Shown here: positions 12,401 to 22,221 of the stretch, in pieces
How the letters are laid out: every line of letters begins with the position of its first letter
How positions within the stretch are numbered: position 1 is the stretch's first letter
NCBI GenBank assembly: GCA_037389465.1
Contig: JAZARR010000230.1
Span: forward strand, 744,001-808,000
Source: Baylisascaris procyonis
Taxonomy: Eukaryota; Nematoda; Chromadorea; Rhabditida; Ascarididae
Direction of reading: 5' to 3'
DNA length: 64,000 nt
The notes under the pieces: generated by a model
What the model saw: only the letters and a program-made list of their open reading frames with translations
The model's database searches: none
What the model was told of the DNA's origin: nothing
Made by a program: the position numbers and the translations under genes

Positions 12401-13939
12401 ATCCTTTCTCTTCTATTCCAGTGGCTCTTTGTTGGATCGATTTTAGCGGTTTGTCTGATTAATGCAAATTTTGAGATATAATGCAAATTAAATTTCAATG
12501 AAGTGAGAAATATTTTATCTTTTCGAATCGGAAAATATAACAATGCAAAGTTTAAAAGGTGATAAATTACACGATTCTTAGGAAGTATTTTTATGAATAA
12601 TTACATTGAAATTTTTCATTCGCAATAGAAACATATAGAGGAGATAAGATGTTATTGAGGTAACTTTATGATAATATACTTCTGTATAACATCTAACATT
12701 TCTAAAAAATTCTGATATTTTTGAAATAATTAACTTAGGCGTACACGTTTCGTAATCCTCTCTTTAATGTTTTGTTTTCTTCTCAACTTTTATTCCCGTA
12801 TGTTGTTTATAGGCGACCAAATGAAACTCAACGTGCCGCATATGCACCCGTCCCTCGGAATCGTCTTCCAATGCCACCGTATGATGATGAAAGGAGTCCA
12901 TCTTTAATTGATGGATACCTACCGAATAGAGCGCCACGACGATATTCCCCGATGTCTACCGGCTATAGACCGTATCCTGTCGTAGGTCTGTTCTTTTTAC
13001 ATTTCACTTTAGAAATGCTGATGGAATTGTGAATACTTGGTATAGGGAAGGGCAGGAATGCTGAAATGAACTAATAAAAGAGCTAGGTTTTTTTTCGTTT
13101 TTAAAGCAAATATACTTAAAAGATATCAAACACTTCGCCGTGAAAGTCGTGCAAATTTTTCAAGAAATTCCATTTTTTTTCTCGTAAGATGCACAAACCC
13201 ACTTGTACAAAAAATTTGGAGCAGCATTCTTCCATGTGTGGGAGATAGGTGCAGTTAAAACTTGTTCGCATATCGCCGTTGCCCTACTTCATATGATAGT
13301 CTTGGGTATGATAGTCTTATTCTGCTTACCGCGCCATATAGGTAGTCGTCTCTTTCATCAAATAGGCATATATTTAAAGTTGGTTGAGTATAATTTCAAC
13401 ATTTTATTTTAGGAACACCTTCTCCACAAGCACTTAGTGAAGAGGAAGAGCCAATGCCAAGTTCAGTACGACAACGACGCCTACCTCTGATAGGCTCAAT
13501 GCCACTTGCCTCCATGCTCTCACCGAACAGGAATGAGTACTATCCCAGTCCAGTTGTCAGTCCTCGTTCCACTTATTCTACTTATCACACACCGCATGGA
13601 GGACCATTGCCTACCTACTATACGCCTCCTACTGAAATTCCTTCGCCGTCCCCTGCGTCGGCAGCCGACTTTCAAATGTATGGTCCAAGTGCTTATGGCT
13701 CACGATTGTCACCAGGATACAGGCGACCAGGATACTCGAGTAACGGTCCTCCATTTCCCGTACCGTCAACAAGTGGAACACGTGGCGCATCAACGATGGT
13801 TTATTCGGGTGGAGTGACTGCGAATACATCACGCGATATGGGTTGTGGTGCCCATACACGTGTGATTCAAGCGCAGTCCGGAAATATACCACTCAGTGAC
13901 TCGGAGAATGAGGACGAACCGAAATGGGCAATCGTTTAA
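315..13939 (+). CDS. unc-2: Cav2-type voltage-gated calcium channel alpha-1 subunit, C-terminal exons (copy 1, apparently intact)
   Basis: These are the last seven recognisable exons of a Cav2 (UNC-2/N- and P/Q-type) presynaptic calcium channel: 315-403, 6288-6415, 7534-7615, 11661-11772, 12301-12397, 12813-12985 and 13413-13939. All junctions are GT-AG and the phases agree, so the joined exons plus one carried-in base form 403 codons including the stop. The first exon reads LTVGKIYAGLLILENYRAKK, which matches the region after the IQ motif in Cav2 channels. The rest is the cytoplasmic tail, rich in proline, serine and arginine, ending in an acidic stretch and WAIV. Transmembrane domains would lie upstream, outside the window. 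The identification rests on copy 2, where domain III-IV exons lie upstream of the same tail. The tail diverges quickly in this family, so its exact exon borders are less certain than the first exon. Confidence 0.82.
404..4660. other. Channel intron, 5' part, no gene seen
   Basis: This AT-rich stretch is the first 4.3 kb of the intron between channel exons 315-403 and 6288-6415. Short open frames occur on both strands, but none has family resemblance or splice support. The sequence is repeated almost unchanged at 34898-39140 in copy 2, differing by small indels. A G-rich run is visible at about 3440-3470, and CT-rich runs occur near 2390-2410. Confidence 0.7.
4661..5910 (+). repeat. Interstitial telomeric repeat block (degenerate TTAGGC) with spacer boxes
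   Basis: Dozens of TTAGGC hexamers, the nematode telomere unit, run in one orientation with many variants such as TTAAGC, TTGGGC, TTAGAC and TTATGC. Two non-telomeric boxes of about 145 bp (about 4722-4868 and 5059-5200) interrupt the block. Each starts with the palindrome GCTACCGATAGGTAGC and ends just before TGCGCTTAGGC. A partial palindrome closes the block at about 5895. The block is inside a channel intron, so it is internal and not a chromosome end. Long Leu/Gly/Arg open frames across it are artefacts of the hexamer. Confidence 0.92.
6288..6415 (+). CDS. unc-2: Channel C-terminal tail exon (copy 1)
   Basis: This exon opens after TTTTCAG with RPYSLFSTLVDTIKAAKSS and ends in phase 2 before GTTAGT. 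Its frame joins exactly to the exon at 7534. It is separated from the previous exon by a 5.9-kb intron that carries the TTAGGC block. The peptide is hydrophilic, with a Gln/Pro-rich end. I recognise it as channel tail only from frame continuity and position. Confidence 0.7.
7534..7615 (+). CDS. unc-2: Channel C-terminal tail exon, basic segment (copy 1)
   Basis: The exon follows TATTTGCAG and ends CAG before GTAATT. It encodes a basic stretch, MSATRRLSDMFSRIRTRD, and leaves phase 0. The same exon is present at 42010-42091 in copy 2. Between it and the next exon lies a 4-kb intron, most of which is missing from copy 2. Confidence 0.72.
7834..7883. repeat. Near-perfect hairpin in channel intron
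   Basis: The left arm AAAATTTATATCTTCTAGA and the right arm TCTAGAAGATATAAATTTT are reverse complements, and pairing continues through CTC/GAG with one G-T wobble to a three-base loop. The stem is about 23-24 bp. It lies about 70 bp inside the segment deleted from copy 2. Confidence 0.85.
10503..10575. repeat. Hairpin plus short direct repeat
   Basis: TTTTTCCTCGACTCA is followed, after a short loop, by its reverse complement TGAGTCGAGGAAAAA. The block CTCATCGAATGAGTCGAGGA then occurs a second time about 30 bp later, giving one inverted and one direct repeat in the same 70 bp. Confidence 0.8.
11661..11772 (+). CDS. unc-2: Channel tail exon, Ser/Pro-rich (copy 1 only)
   Basis: The exon follows GTTTTACAG and ends in phase 1 before GTAAGT. 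It encodes a Ser/Pro/Arg-rich segment with SRSPSPHY and RSPTPPSPSER. Such PxxP-rich tails in Cav2 channels serve as docking sites for SH3 and scaffold proteins, which is known for the family and only inferred here. This exon is deleted from copy 2. Confidence 0.68.
12301..12397 (+). CDS. unc-2: Channel tail exon (copy 1 only)
   Basis: This exon lies between TTCTTTAG and GTTATC, enters in phase 1 and leaves in phase 2, matching both neighbours. It encodes a Gly/Arg/Pro-rich peptide with SPYRGRSMGAAGHLVQQPRP. It is missing from copy 2. Confidence 0.66.
12813..12985 (+). CDS. unc-2: Channel tail exon, proline-rich (copy 1 only)
   Basis: The exon starts after TTTATAG, its first base completing an Arg codon, and ends at GTCGTAG before GTCTG. 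A donor four bases earlier (12982) is also possible, but only the later donor keeps the frame into the last exon. The peptide contains RNRLPMPPYDDERS and many Arg/Pro/Tyr residues. It is missing from copy 2. Confidence 0.68.
13413..13939 (+). CDS. unc-2: Channel terminal exon with stop (copy 1)
   Basis: The exon follows ATTTTAG, enters in phase 1 and runs open for 175 codons to TAA at 13937-13939. The peptide has an acidic EEEE patch, RRLPLIGSMP, a long Pro/Ser/Tyr-rich stretch and a final acidic DSENEDEPKWAIV. The last residues, AIV, fit a class II PDZ ligand pattern, which is inference. The copy-2 counterpart at 42546-43072 keeps the same open frame with about seven residue changes. Confidence 0.78.
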
Positions 13940-16670
13940 ATCAAGTGCCGACACGGAGGTATCGTCGTCTTTCTTGAAAAGGCCTTAAGATTACTGTGTT
14001 CACCATACACATCCAGGCACGATTTATTGTTTCTATGTATGCATTCCAACTAGTGTTGTGCAGGGACAATGATGTTTCTTTTTTTTGAGGGGGGGGGGGA
14101 GAGATGGGCGGAAGTGAGGTAAATGAAGGTATTGAAGGATCGTTCACTCCATCGGAGATCTGAGAAAAGTCGAAGTCAGTTCCCATGTCCTTCATACTGG
14201 AATTTTCCACAAATTTAATGGGAAATGAGAGGCAATGTGAAAAGTGTTCGATTTCCTGGAGAAGATTTATTTCCAAATAGGGGAATAAGAATGCATTGAG
14301 ATGAATTTTCAATTATGCGATAAGCTCAAATCTAGCAAGAACATCCGGATATCTATCCTGCACAACACATCAATTTCAACTACATCAATTAAGATATTTT
14401 CACATTCGAAAAACTGCCATAATATCCGCATGTCTCGTAGTTTCGATGACTGCTCTCTCTCTATTCTTTCTTTCTCATATAATATCGAAAATCTTGTGCC
14501 AAATGTGTTCTATAATCAAATTGCTTATAGTCTATAAACTCATTGATGAAGCATTAAAGTCTTCATATTGAATTTATTATTATACGATCGATGTTTGTCT
14601 TTAAATAATCTCTAATAATTTCATCAAAGCATTCCTAATTAACGCCAAATAATTTTTTTTCTTTTATTTGGGTACCTCATCATGCAATTCTATCGATGTG
14701 TGCATTAAATAATGCTCGTTAATGCTCTTTTATAATCGATTTATTGTCGATTACTGAAAGAATTTTTGTATTGTTGAGCTTCCGTTTACGGTGCGATATG
14801 CTAATTTCCCATTTCAGTGGATGTATCGTTGTGCATTTTGCATATGAATATTTTATGTATGCTCTTCCTCGAGTTTTTTTTTCTTTTTTTTTTAAATCTT
14901 TATTTGGCTATTTTAGGAAAACCGATAGAGAGGATTGATTCTATTTTTAGCCTTATTGTTTCTATATACGTTGAATTTCTTATCAGCCGCTGATAGGAAC
15001 TGATTATTTCTATAATTGGGCGCTATTTTGTGGGACAATTAAATTGGAGCCCTTATTTTTGAGTAATAGATGAGAGCGCTATGCGATGAGCTATAATAGA
15101 GTTAAATGGGCCGTAATATGAGTGTCTTTAAAAGTTATCAGTGAAGTTAAACCATTAATCAAATGCTTCATTAGTTACTTAAGCGATTGCTTTCGAGTTA
15201 AAAAGTCACTGATATTAGTGGGAAATTGTCGCATTATGATTTTCATATCGCTCATTTGATTTCGCCATCAAATTTCATTCTTCTTGACCTCTATTATAAA
15301 ACGTAATGCGCATAGAAGCAAAAACTCAGAAAAGATATCTAAGGGTGATATGCCAAAAAATTGTTTAGAATGGTGAAATTCGGTGGAGAAATGCAATCGT
15401 TAGTTGATGGGAAAGTGGATTTGGAATTGATACGTTTGCTCAATGAAGCAAGTTGTTGAGATTTTGGCAAATTTATGAACTTTCTCACTTTGGCCAAATT
15501 CATTGCGAAAATAACAACGAATGCCTTTGTGATCATCAACTAGCATGATAGTAAAGGAAGATGAATAAGTTGGTCGGGTAAGCACCCGAAATTTTAGCTA
15601 TGAGAGGGTCAAATTTCCAATGAAAAAGAAAATAAATATCTAAAAATTTTATGGGAACTTTACCTCGTTCCGCCTGTTCTTCCAATTTTTCCAATCCTGG
15701 AAGAATCCTGTAATTGTGATTCTGCTGTTTGTTTGAACTGGTTTTAAGAGAGAATATTGTTGTTGTACATTTCTAAAATTCAATGTGGTGGTAACAGTTG
15801 TTACGTTGCGGCTAGGCTAGGAACATCGCATCGCATATTTCTATACTATGAAACATGCAAACGCTACTTTGAATTTAATCATTTATGGGTATTTTGTTGC
15901 ATTCTCCGCGTTGAAGATTTTTTCAGAGATATTGATAAGGAACATCTAAATTGATAAGAATATTGTTTTGGAGGGTTTCATAAGAGAGCATTTCTCTTTC
16001 TTTTTTTTTTTGAGTGAAATAACCGCTTTTTTTTCAAATGAAATATTGAATTATTTCGGGGAGAATACCAGAAAGTGAAAAAAAAAATCCTGAAGACTAT
16101 TATTTATAGGAATTTTATTTATTTTTTTGCAATTGTTAGATTTTTTTGCGAAGCCGTCTTTTTTTTTGAGTTTATATTGCTGTAACGTTTTGAACAAAAT
16201 CAGAGAATTTTTTGGAAAGTATTTTTGAGTTTATGCGAATTACATAGATATCTAGTGGAAGTAGAACAAAACGAAAAAGTCTTTTTACAAGGATTGACAA
16301 AATATGCGCTATTGTACTGCTTTTACCCGAGCAACCTATTTTATAAGTGATCAATCAATAATAAAATATTCGTTGATGCGCTTTCGTATTTTAGGCGACT
16401 CGACCATTGAGGCTTAAATCCTCTATGACAATTCCTCTTGCTTGACCACCAGATTGGTATTTGCAGATATTTGCAATTTTTTGCCGCGCTGATTGGTCAA
16501 AAAAATGGCATAGAGGGCTCGTTTTATGATGCAAATCATATCATTCATACTTTCCGATCGTTTCGTGGTATCACAATGGTCTTTACAAATGCCAGTTTGC
16601 GCGTTATTTAATAGCGTTATTTTTTTCATAAGGCGCATCACTGCGGCTATCTTTTTTTTTTTTACAATTA
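13940..16670. other. Channel 3' flank, shared with copy 2
   Basis: This is the 3' UTR and downstream sequence of the channel gene. It is repeated nearly unchanged at 43073-45811. A G-run near 14090 differs by three bases between copies. Open frames here, such as one on the minus strand at 13941-14312, show no family resemblance. No convincing poly(A) signal stands out close to the stop. Confidence 0.6.
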
Positions 16671-17917
16671 GGCAACAATATAGATGTAATTTGTTGATTA
16701 TTATTTCATTTTTTTCGTTGAATTATTTCTTCTGAAAATGATATAATCTCAAGAATAATAGTTGTAATTATTCTTAGAGGTGGTGCATGACGTCATACAG
16801 GTGTTAATTTCGATCGTTGAAATTAGTCTTCCGATTAGCCGATTATTTCTATCGATCTATCGAAGAAATGTCGCGATTCAAAACGATGAAGAACGTGAGA
16901 GAATGCTAAATTGAAAAGGTCACACCAGCTAAGTGTTTAGTTTTCACTTTCTGTTCTCCACCTTGAAGAAATTTGCATATGCTGTATGCAAATTTCCAAT
17001 TGTTGCATATATACGACGTGGAACTCTAATCGCTATAAATTAATGCCTTTAAACAATGCAGTTCTCTGTAGATTGGTAAAGCAGAAAATTGATGCCAGTT
17101 GAGCGAATGCAATCAACACCTTTTTTCTGCAATTTTGCTGTTGTTGTGATCGAGTTGAGTCTATATTGGGGGGTCTAGCGTCTAGAACGTTACGTAGACC
17201 TAAGCCGATCAGAGTCTTATATAGACTTAGGCCTATTTTCTATAAGATCATTGCTAAATTGACAGAAATTTATTGAGCTTCTGGTGCTTCAAAGTAGTTA
17301 TCGATTTGTCGAGAGCATTTATCAACAAACAGAAGACGGTAGATTTACATTGATGAATCGTCACCGTTTTGAGATTCTGTGATCATTTGTGTTAAATTAT
17401 TGAATACTTTGATTGTGAGCATTGCTGCACGCTTCACTGCACCATCGAAATAAACGAAAGGGAGGAGATAGGGAGGCGGGAGGGAGGAGGGAAGGGGGGG
17501 GGGGGTGGGAGATACATTCTCTCAATTGAAGCTCATTTTCGACTAAAATAGCGCAATTGTTAGGATAGCCTACACAATGGATTTTTAGAATAAATTTCTC
17601 AAGCATGAAGCAGCAATGAAAGTAATGCTTTTCGTTTGCATATTTTATATGCAAATTTATTTATGAATATTTGCGATAGATTACAATAAATTCGTTATTT
17701 CAATATTTATAATAGTCTCGATATTTAAGCATACATAGGGCGCATGAATTGACTTCTCAATATAATACGTTCAAAACCACGCGTTTTTATTGCGAATGGA
17801 AATTTTCCCGATGACATCGGGAATTTTCAAATTCAGTTCATTTGCCCGATGTCCGATCCTATCGGGCATCGGAGAAATACCGATGGCAAAGCGAGGGAAT
17901 TCAAAACCATTGGGAAC
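16671..17917. other. Copy-1-specific segment between channel flank and P5CR unit
   Basis: Copy 1 and copy 2 are collinear up to about 16670/45811 and again from about 17918/46854, but the intervening sequence is unrelated. Here it holds a G-rich run (17461-17512) and small palindromes around 17803-17875 (for example TTCCCGATGACATCGGGAA). In copy 2 the same place holds a second P5CR exon-1 fragment and a candidate small gene. No gene is seen here. Confidence 0.6.
17461..17512 (+). other. G-run cluster, potential G-quadruplex
   Basis: Within about 50 bp there are at least six runs of three or more G separated by short purine spacers, including one run of about 12-13 G. This satisfies the usual G3+N1-7 pattern for a G-quadruplex on the plus strand. 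It lies in the copy-1-specific segment. Confidence 0.6.
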
Positions 17918-18460
17918 CCAAAAAACCCGCTATCTGGAAAGTTCTGCTGATCGGATGCCGATAGTTAAATTCCCCATAGTTAAACGCCGATGGAAAATGA
18001 AGGCACTGAATCTCTGTTGAAGATTGGTTGATCCGCACAATAGTTACGTTATTCTTCTAAAGAGATGAGAATGCCCCACAGGGAATACTTTGTTCACCGT
18101 AATCCCCGACCTTAGTTTAGATGTGTAATCCCCGACCTTGGTTGAAAAAAGACTGCTATCTTTCTTCGATTACATTTGCGCAATTGTTTCGCTCAAGTTG
18201 TTCCCAACACGTTGTCATCAAGATGTTGGCACGGTGTCTGCTTGTGCGATTCTTTTATTTTATACTGTTTATTTAGAATATCTTTTATTACCACTTTTTT
18301 ATTTAGAATGTTTTGATCACGTGTTGCTTAAACTGCTAGGATTACTCGTTATCGTTTCAAGTAAGACAGTAAATGTAAACAAGAATATGCGCTGGTTTTG
18401 ACAAAGTTTTTTGATGTTTCGAGTGTGACATGCATTAACAAGTACTTCGCATTTTAACAG

Positions 18461-18652
18461 ATGAAGCGATCATATCGTTGTATGGTTTTCAAATTTCATC
18501 TTCGCAAACAACGCCTACTTTCCATCTTCCATGAGGTCGAGTCACTTAGTCCAGTGTTACTTCAAGCTAATAACCTAGGGCTTCTATTTGACAAATCATT
18601 ATTTGAGACCTTTCGTGAAGTGTGCTCTGAGTCATCATATATAGTGAGATGA
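18461..18652 (+). other. Short conserved open frame in the repeat unit (unrecognised)
   Basis: A 63-codon frame starts MKRSYRCMVFKF directly after TTTTAACAG, an acceptor-like sequence. Frames of about 52 codons with the same middle part (NNLGLLFDKSLFE) exist at about 57529, 59431 and 62571 and on the minus strand near 63810-63650. In copy B (about 47427) the frame is broken. No family is recognised. The short length and recent duplication leave it unclear whether it is translated. Confidence 0.3.
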
Positions 18653-19222
18653 GCCGCTTCATCTGAATAAATGCAAAATATCTGTTAATGCGTGCTACAA
18701 TATTGCCTTACATTTAAGACCTCAACAAAGATTGCCTGAATGCAATGAATATTCGCATTTGTTTTTATTGTCTTACTTGGAAGCATAGTGAATAAATTGT
18801 GGCAGTATAGTGGAATATGATCATGCCGATAAAAAGTATTGTAGAAGTGATCGTGGTGATAAGAACCTATACCCGCTTCAGCTTCAAAGTGGCAATATTG
18901 CATACGAAGGCTTGCTTATCTCGGCAAATACGCTATCCTGTATTAGGTGAGAAGAATAGAAATGGAGATATGGTTCATCTGATTCGAAATTTTTCCCTCT
19001 CGGGAAATTTTATTATATGCAACGTTCTTTGCCTATGCAACATTTATGTAACATCGTAGTTAATAAATTTGTGATGGGTCATAGTATTGGAATTATTATT
19101 TTTTTGGATTGTAATGTTGCAATGCTTCGCAAAGAATTTGATGGTTTCGAACAATTATTTTCTATGTAGAAGTTTGAATGGAAGTTTAAAGTATCATTTG
19201 CGAGCAAAAACAAGTGAAAGGC

Positions 19223-19711
19223 ATGCTAGCCAATACCGTAGCTGTCAGCATTTTAAATTCCGCTCATCGGCGAAACCAGTTTTATGCATTGCTAAGCAAT
19301 AATGAAGTACGCATAGTAGTACTTTCACATATTTCAGCTTGTGCAATCACTTATAGGTTTCTTTCAGTTAATGTCCTTGTTTCCTCGAATTCACTGGTTC
19401 AGAATAATGGGAAACTTTTAGAACCTTTAAACGCTAATTCTAAAGCAAATGGATCAACCTGGAACGTCCCATCGTTCACTTTACCGCATATACTGCGCCC
19501 GTCAAATTTTCTAATTCTAGCTTCAGCGGTTGCAAAGTTGCAAATGAAGAACCGACGGGTTCTTCATTTGCAACTTTTCATTGACATAGAAATGGGCAGT
19601 GCTGTAGTGGACTTTGCAAGTAAAAATTTGCAAAAAGCGCATAGGCGGAAATTCCTGATCGAATGTGTTCGAATCATCAAAACCCTTATTATTAGAAAGT
19701 GCATGTCATGA
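19223..19711 (+). other. 162-codon open frame in the repeat unit (unrecognised), copy A
   Basis: The frame from the first ATG (MLANTVAVSILNS) to TGA is open for 162 codons and is also open in copies B (48185-48673) and D (60183-60671). Most differences among the three copies change the amino acid (for example C/S, V/G, N/G, M/I), which argues against purifying selection. A 20-bp hairpin stem lies inside it. No domain, signal peptide or family is recognised. It may be a chance frame in a repeat of higher GC. Confidence 0.25.
19534..19577. repeat. Perfect 20-bp-stem hairpin, copy A
   Basis: AAAGTTGCAAATGAAGAACC is followed by the four-base loop GACG and then by its exact reverse complement. 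The same structure is kept without change in copies B (48496-48539) and D (60494-60537). Confidence 0.93.
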
Positions 19712-20645
19712 TGCATCGCATACGCACTTCAGATTCCCTTTTTTTGCTCTGTATGATAGTTGACGTAAAGTGGTGACCTTTTCTTTCGAAGGCGGAGACG
19801 TCTCTGGGTTGGGCGATCAATCGATATCACAAAACCGGTGAATGCTAAAAAATAAACCTCTCATCATCGCGACCAAAGACGTTATTTGATCTTTGTGTGC
19901 ATATCATTTCGTATTATTTACTCGTGCAAATTGCACTCGTCGTGTTTTTCGTATATTCAGATCGATAGAAAGAAAATGTGATCTCAGCTTTTGAATCATG
20001 TAGACAATCAAATTCAACTCTCATATCGCAAATTTTTGAAATCTGTATTTCCGTTTTCGAATAGACCAATAAAATATCATAGGGACATTAGCTGGGAAAT
20101 TGTTTTTTTTTTTTTCAAATACAGTTTTTCCTAAATTGTTGAAAACTAGTGAACTGAAGCTGTTGGACAAATCGGTGGTAGAGTTTAGGCATTTCGCAAT
20201 GCCAGCTAAGTGAGCAATGAGATGCTTTGATCGTTAATTTTAGGCTTGGGCACTAATTATAACTGCTTATTGACGTAGTTTGTGGTTCTATCATTTGAAC
20301 GCTATGATAAGAACTTTGGTTTCGTCTATCAATTTGCCGCTTTAGATACTTGTTCTATGCAAAAGTCTTGTTCGAGGTTGACTAACGAGGTTTTTTTTTG
20401 ATCATTTCGAGTAGGTCTCAGTCTATGTTTGATCAATGATACAATGATAGATAGATTTGTGCACTAGAGTCATAAGAATGTTTGCTTTTGATAAGGGAAA
20501 ATGATATGATCATTGGTTTATGTCGTGCAATAATAACGTACTTATGGTAGAACAAGAATAAAGAGCAATGCGCCACCCACCGAGCAATGCGTCCTATAGA
20601 TTGTGACGTCGACGGGTCACTCAGCCATTGTCAACGTTTGTCGAT

Positions 20646-20712
20646 ATGAAGATCGGTTTCATGGGTGCAGGCAAGATGGCGCAGGCCTTATGTAGAGGCC
20701 TTATCAATTCTG
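20646..20712 (+). pseudogene. Orphan P5CR exon 1, copy A
   Basis: The frame reads MKIGFMGAGKMAQALCRGLI, identical to exon 1 of the full gene at 49611 except for one Ile to Met change. The donor (CTG/GTGGGT) is intact, but no exon 2 follows: about 230 bp later the sequence becomes calcium-channel intron at the duplication junction. Reading through the donor, the frame stays open to 20951 as a hydrophobic stretch. It is best read as a left-behind first exon. Confidence 0.88.
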
Positions 20713-20936
20713 GTGGGTTAACTCTCGCGTGTTCATTTGTAACCGTTGTGCTGCTAGAGATTTCTGAGGGTTGTTTATGCTTTTTGATAGGTTACCATTT
20801 AACTTTTAGTATTAAAGAGTTGTCTAGTTGTTTTTCGATTTATATTGTTTTCCTAGTATTGAACATTAATTTATTGTTTGCTTTAATTGTTGATTTGATA
20901 ATCGAAGCTATCGAAATGGAATTGCATATTTTAATT

Positions 20937-20968
20937 TCTAATGTCTTCTAATGTCTCTAATGTCTAAA
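20937..20968. other. Tandem-duplication junction with local triplication
   Basis: Sequence up to 20945 matches P5CR intron 1 (to 49910). Beyond it lies channel sequence upstream of a domain III exon. At the joint TCTAATGTC occurs three times in a row, while the copy-B counterpart has it once. A short templated repeat of this type is a common scar at duplication breakpoints. Which base is the exact breakpoint cannot be fixed because of the repeat. Confidence 0.75.
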
Positions 20969-21257
20969 CTTTTACTTGCAAAAGGTGCTAAAGTGAATCG
21001 GATCATTTTATCCTTTTAGAAAAAATTCTTGAATAGGAGAATTCCTAGGCAAGAAGTGGAACCCAATATGAAGAAATCTTTGGTGAGTGTTGTTGTGAAT
21101 ATGAATATATAACTTGCTGAGATGAAATTAATATCATTGCATGCAATTTCAGGTTGGTAATCGTAATCGAACAATTCGATTCAAAATCTGAACTCAATTA
21201 TCACAAGTTTTTTAATGGGAAAACAGATGCTTCAATGAGTAAAAATTCCTATTTCAG

Positions 21258-21349
21258 GGGAACTGAAGGTGCGGCCGGTAAAAATTTAGATACGATCAAA
21301 TCACTTCGAGTACTTCGCGTTTTGCGACCACTCAAAGCGATCAAAAGAG
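21258..21349 (+). CDS. unc-2: Channel domain III S4 voltage-sensor exon (copy 2)
   Basis: After ATTTCAG the exon encodes KNLDTIKSLRVLRVLRPLKA followed by IKR. Arg or Lys at every third position is the S4 voltage sensor, and the sequence is close to Cav2 domain III in animals. It ends in phase 1 before GTAACT. The next exon (22033) reads in phase 0, and the expected PKLKA residues of the S4-S5 linker are not encoded nearby, so a very short exon is missing or the downstream acceptor at 22036 is used. Confidence 0.9.
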
Positions 21350-22032
21350 GTAACTTTTTGTTGTTCAACTAATTGAATTCAAAATATCGGAAATCCCTAA
21401 TCAGGGATACTGGATATTCTCAGAGAGCAATGAACAATCTCTAATCACGAATATTGAAAATTCATTGAGAGTGGAACATTTTTTTTTCGAAAAAGTAAGA
21501 CGGTGGTTAGGGATTATCGAGATTTTTCGACAGCAAGCAATGAGCGCCTGTTGCAAATGAAATGAGAGAATCAGCTTCGAGAGGGTGACCAAGAAAAAAT
21601 CACTTTGTTCGTTGCTCGTTAGCCGTTATTGTTTGCAATAAGGCAAGTTTTTGCGACATTTATAGCCGTTTGTTTAGATTTCAGTGATTAGAAAGGGGGT
21701 ATTTTCAACGAGGAGCAATCTTTACAACAGTTTGGCAGTAATCGAAAATGATTAGTGCATATATGATGCTAAGCAATTCGCCTCATATTCTAGTAAGAGG
21801 GAGGGAATGTCAAGAATAAATAATATAAATGGTTAGGAAAGAGGTATGGACGGTGAGGATTATGTGCTTAATTAACGTCTATGAATGTTGACGGTGCCTG
21901 AGTTTGTTAGTGGAGGTGAGGTAATTGCGACTAATTCAAAAATTGCAATGGAAGTTCCTCTCTAATTTTGCGTCTTTTTTTTGTTAGAATAAAATTTTCA
22001 ATTTAAATATCTATGGCTGTCATAATTTTCAG

Positions 22033-22221
22033 GCAGTATTCGACTGTGTGGTGAATTCTCTAAAGAACGTCTTCAACATTCTTATCGTTTATTTCCTCTT
22101 TCAATTCATCTTTGGCGTTATAGCGGTACAACGTTTCAATGGGAAATTCTTCTTTTGTACCGATAAAACGAAACGATACCCTCATAAATGTCATGGACAA
22201 TTCTTTGTCTTCGATAATCAG
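22033..22221 (+). CDS. unc-2: Channel domain III S5 and turret exon (copy 2)
   Basis: The exon reads [20 protein letters not shown], continues through a hydrophobic S5 and then GKFFFCTD, a typical Cav2 domain III sequence, ending at GATAATCAG before GTATGT in phase 0. Two acceptors lie four bases apart (CAGGCAG). Use of the second gives an in-frame junction with the previous exon (KRVFDCVV) but drops linker residues. The channel family usually has Leu in AVQLF, whereas this copy has Arg (AVQRF). Confidence 0.9.

Larger units (their letters stand above)
7764..13107. other. Segment present in copy 1 but deleted from copy 2 (5.34 kb)
   Basis: Copy 2 runs from the equivalent of 7763 directly to the equivalent of 13108 at position 42239-42240. 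AAGC occurs at both ends of the missing segment (7760-7763 and 13104-13107), a 4-bp microhomology typical of end-joining deletions. The segment contains three coding exons totalling 382 nt, which is not a multiple of three. Because the exons splice in frame in copy 1, I read this as a loss from copy 2 and not a gain in copy 1. Confidence 0.88.
17918..20945 (+). repeat. P5CR-exon-1 repeat unit, copy A
   Basis: This 3-kb segment matches 46854-49910 (copy B) collinearly, with about 28,965 bp between them, and matches parts of the 56.4-64 kb cluster. It contains a remnant of the candidate small gene's second exon (17918-18020, one base missing so the frame is lost), two short conserved open frames, a hairpin, and P5CR exon 1 with a little intron 1. 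It ends at the tandem-duplication junction. Confidence 0.88.

Noticed and set aside
13941..14312. A 123-codon minus-strand frame over the channel 3' UTR, kept in copy 2
   Set aside because: It contains a poly-Pro run made by a slippage-prone G tract, has no family resemblance, and its conservation is explained by recent duplication.
21154..21372. A 72-codon frame that extends the domain III S4 exon upstream
   Set aside because: The upstream part has no channel similarity, and an ATTTCAG acceptor at 21251-21257 marks the exon start.
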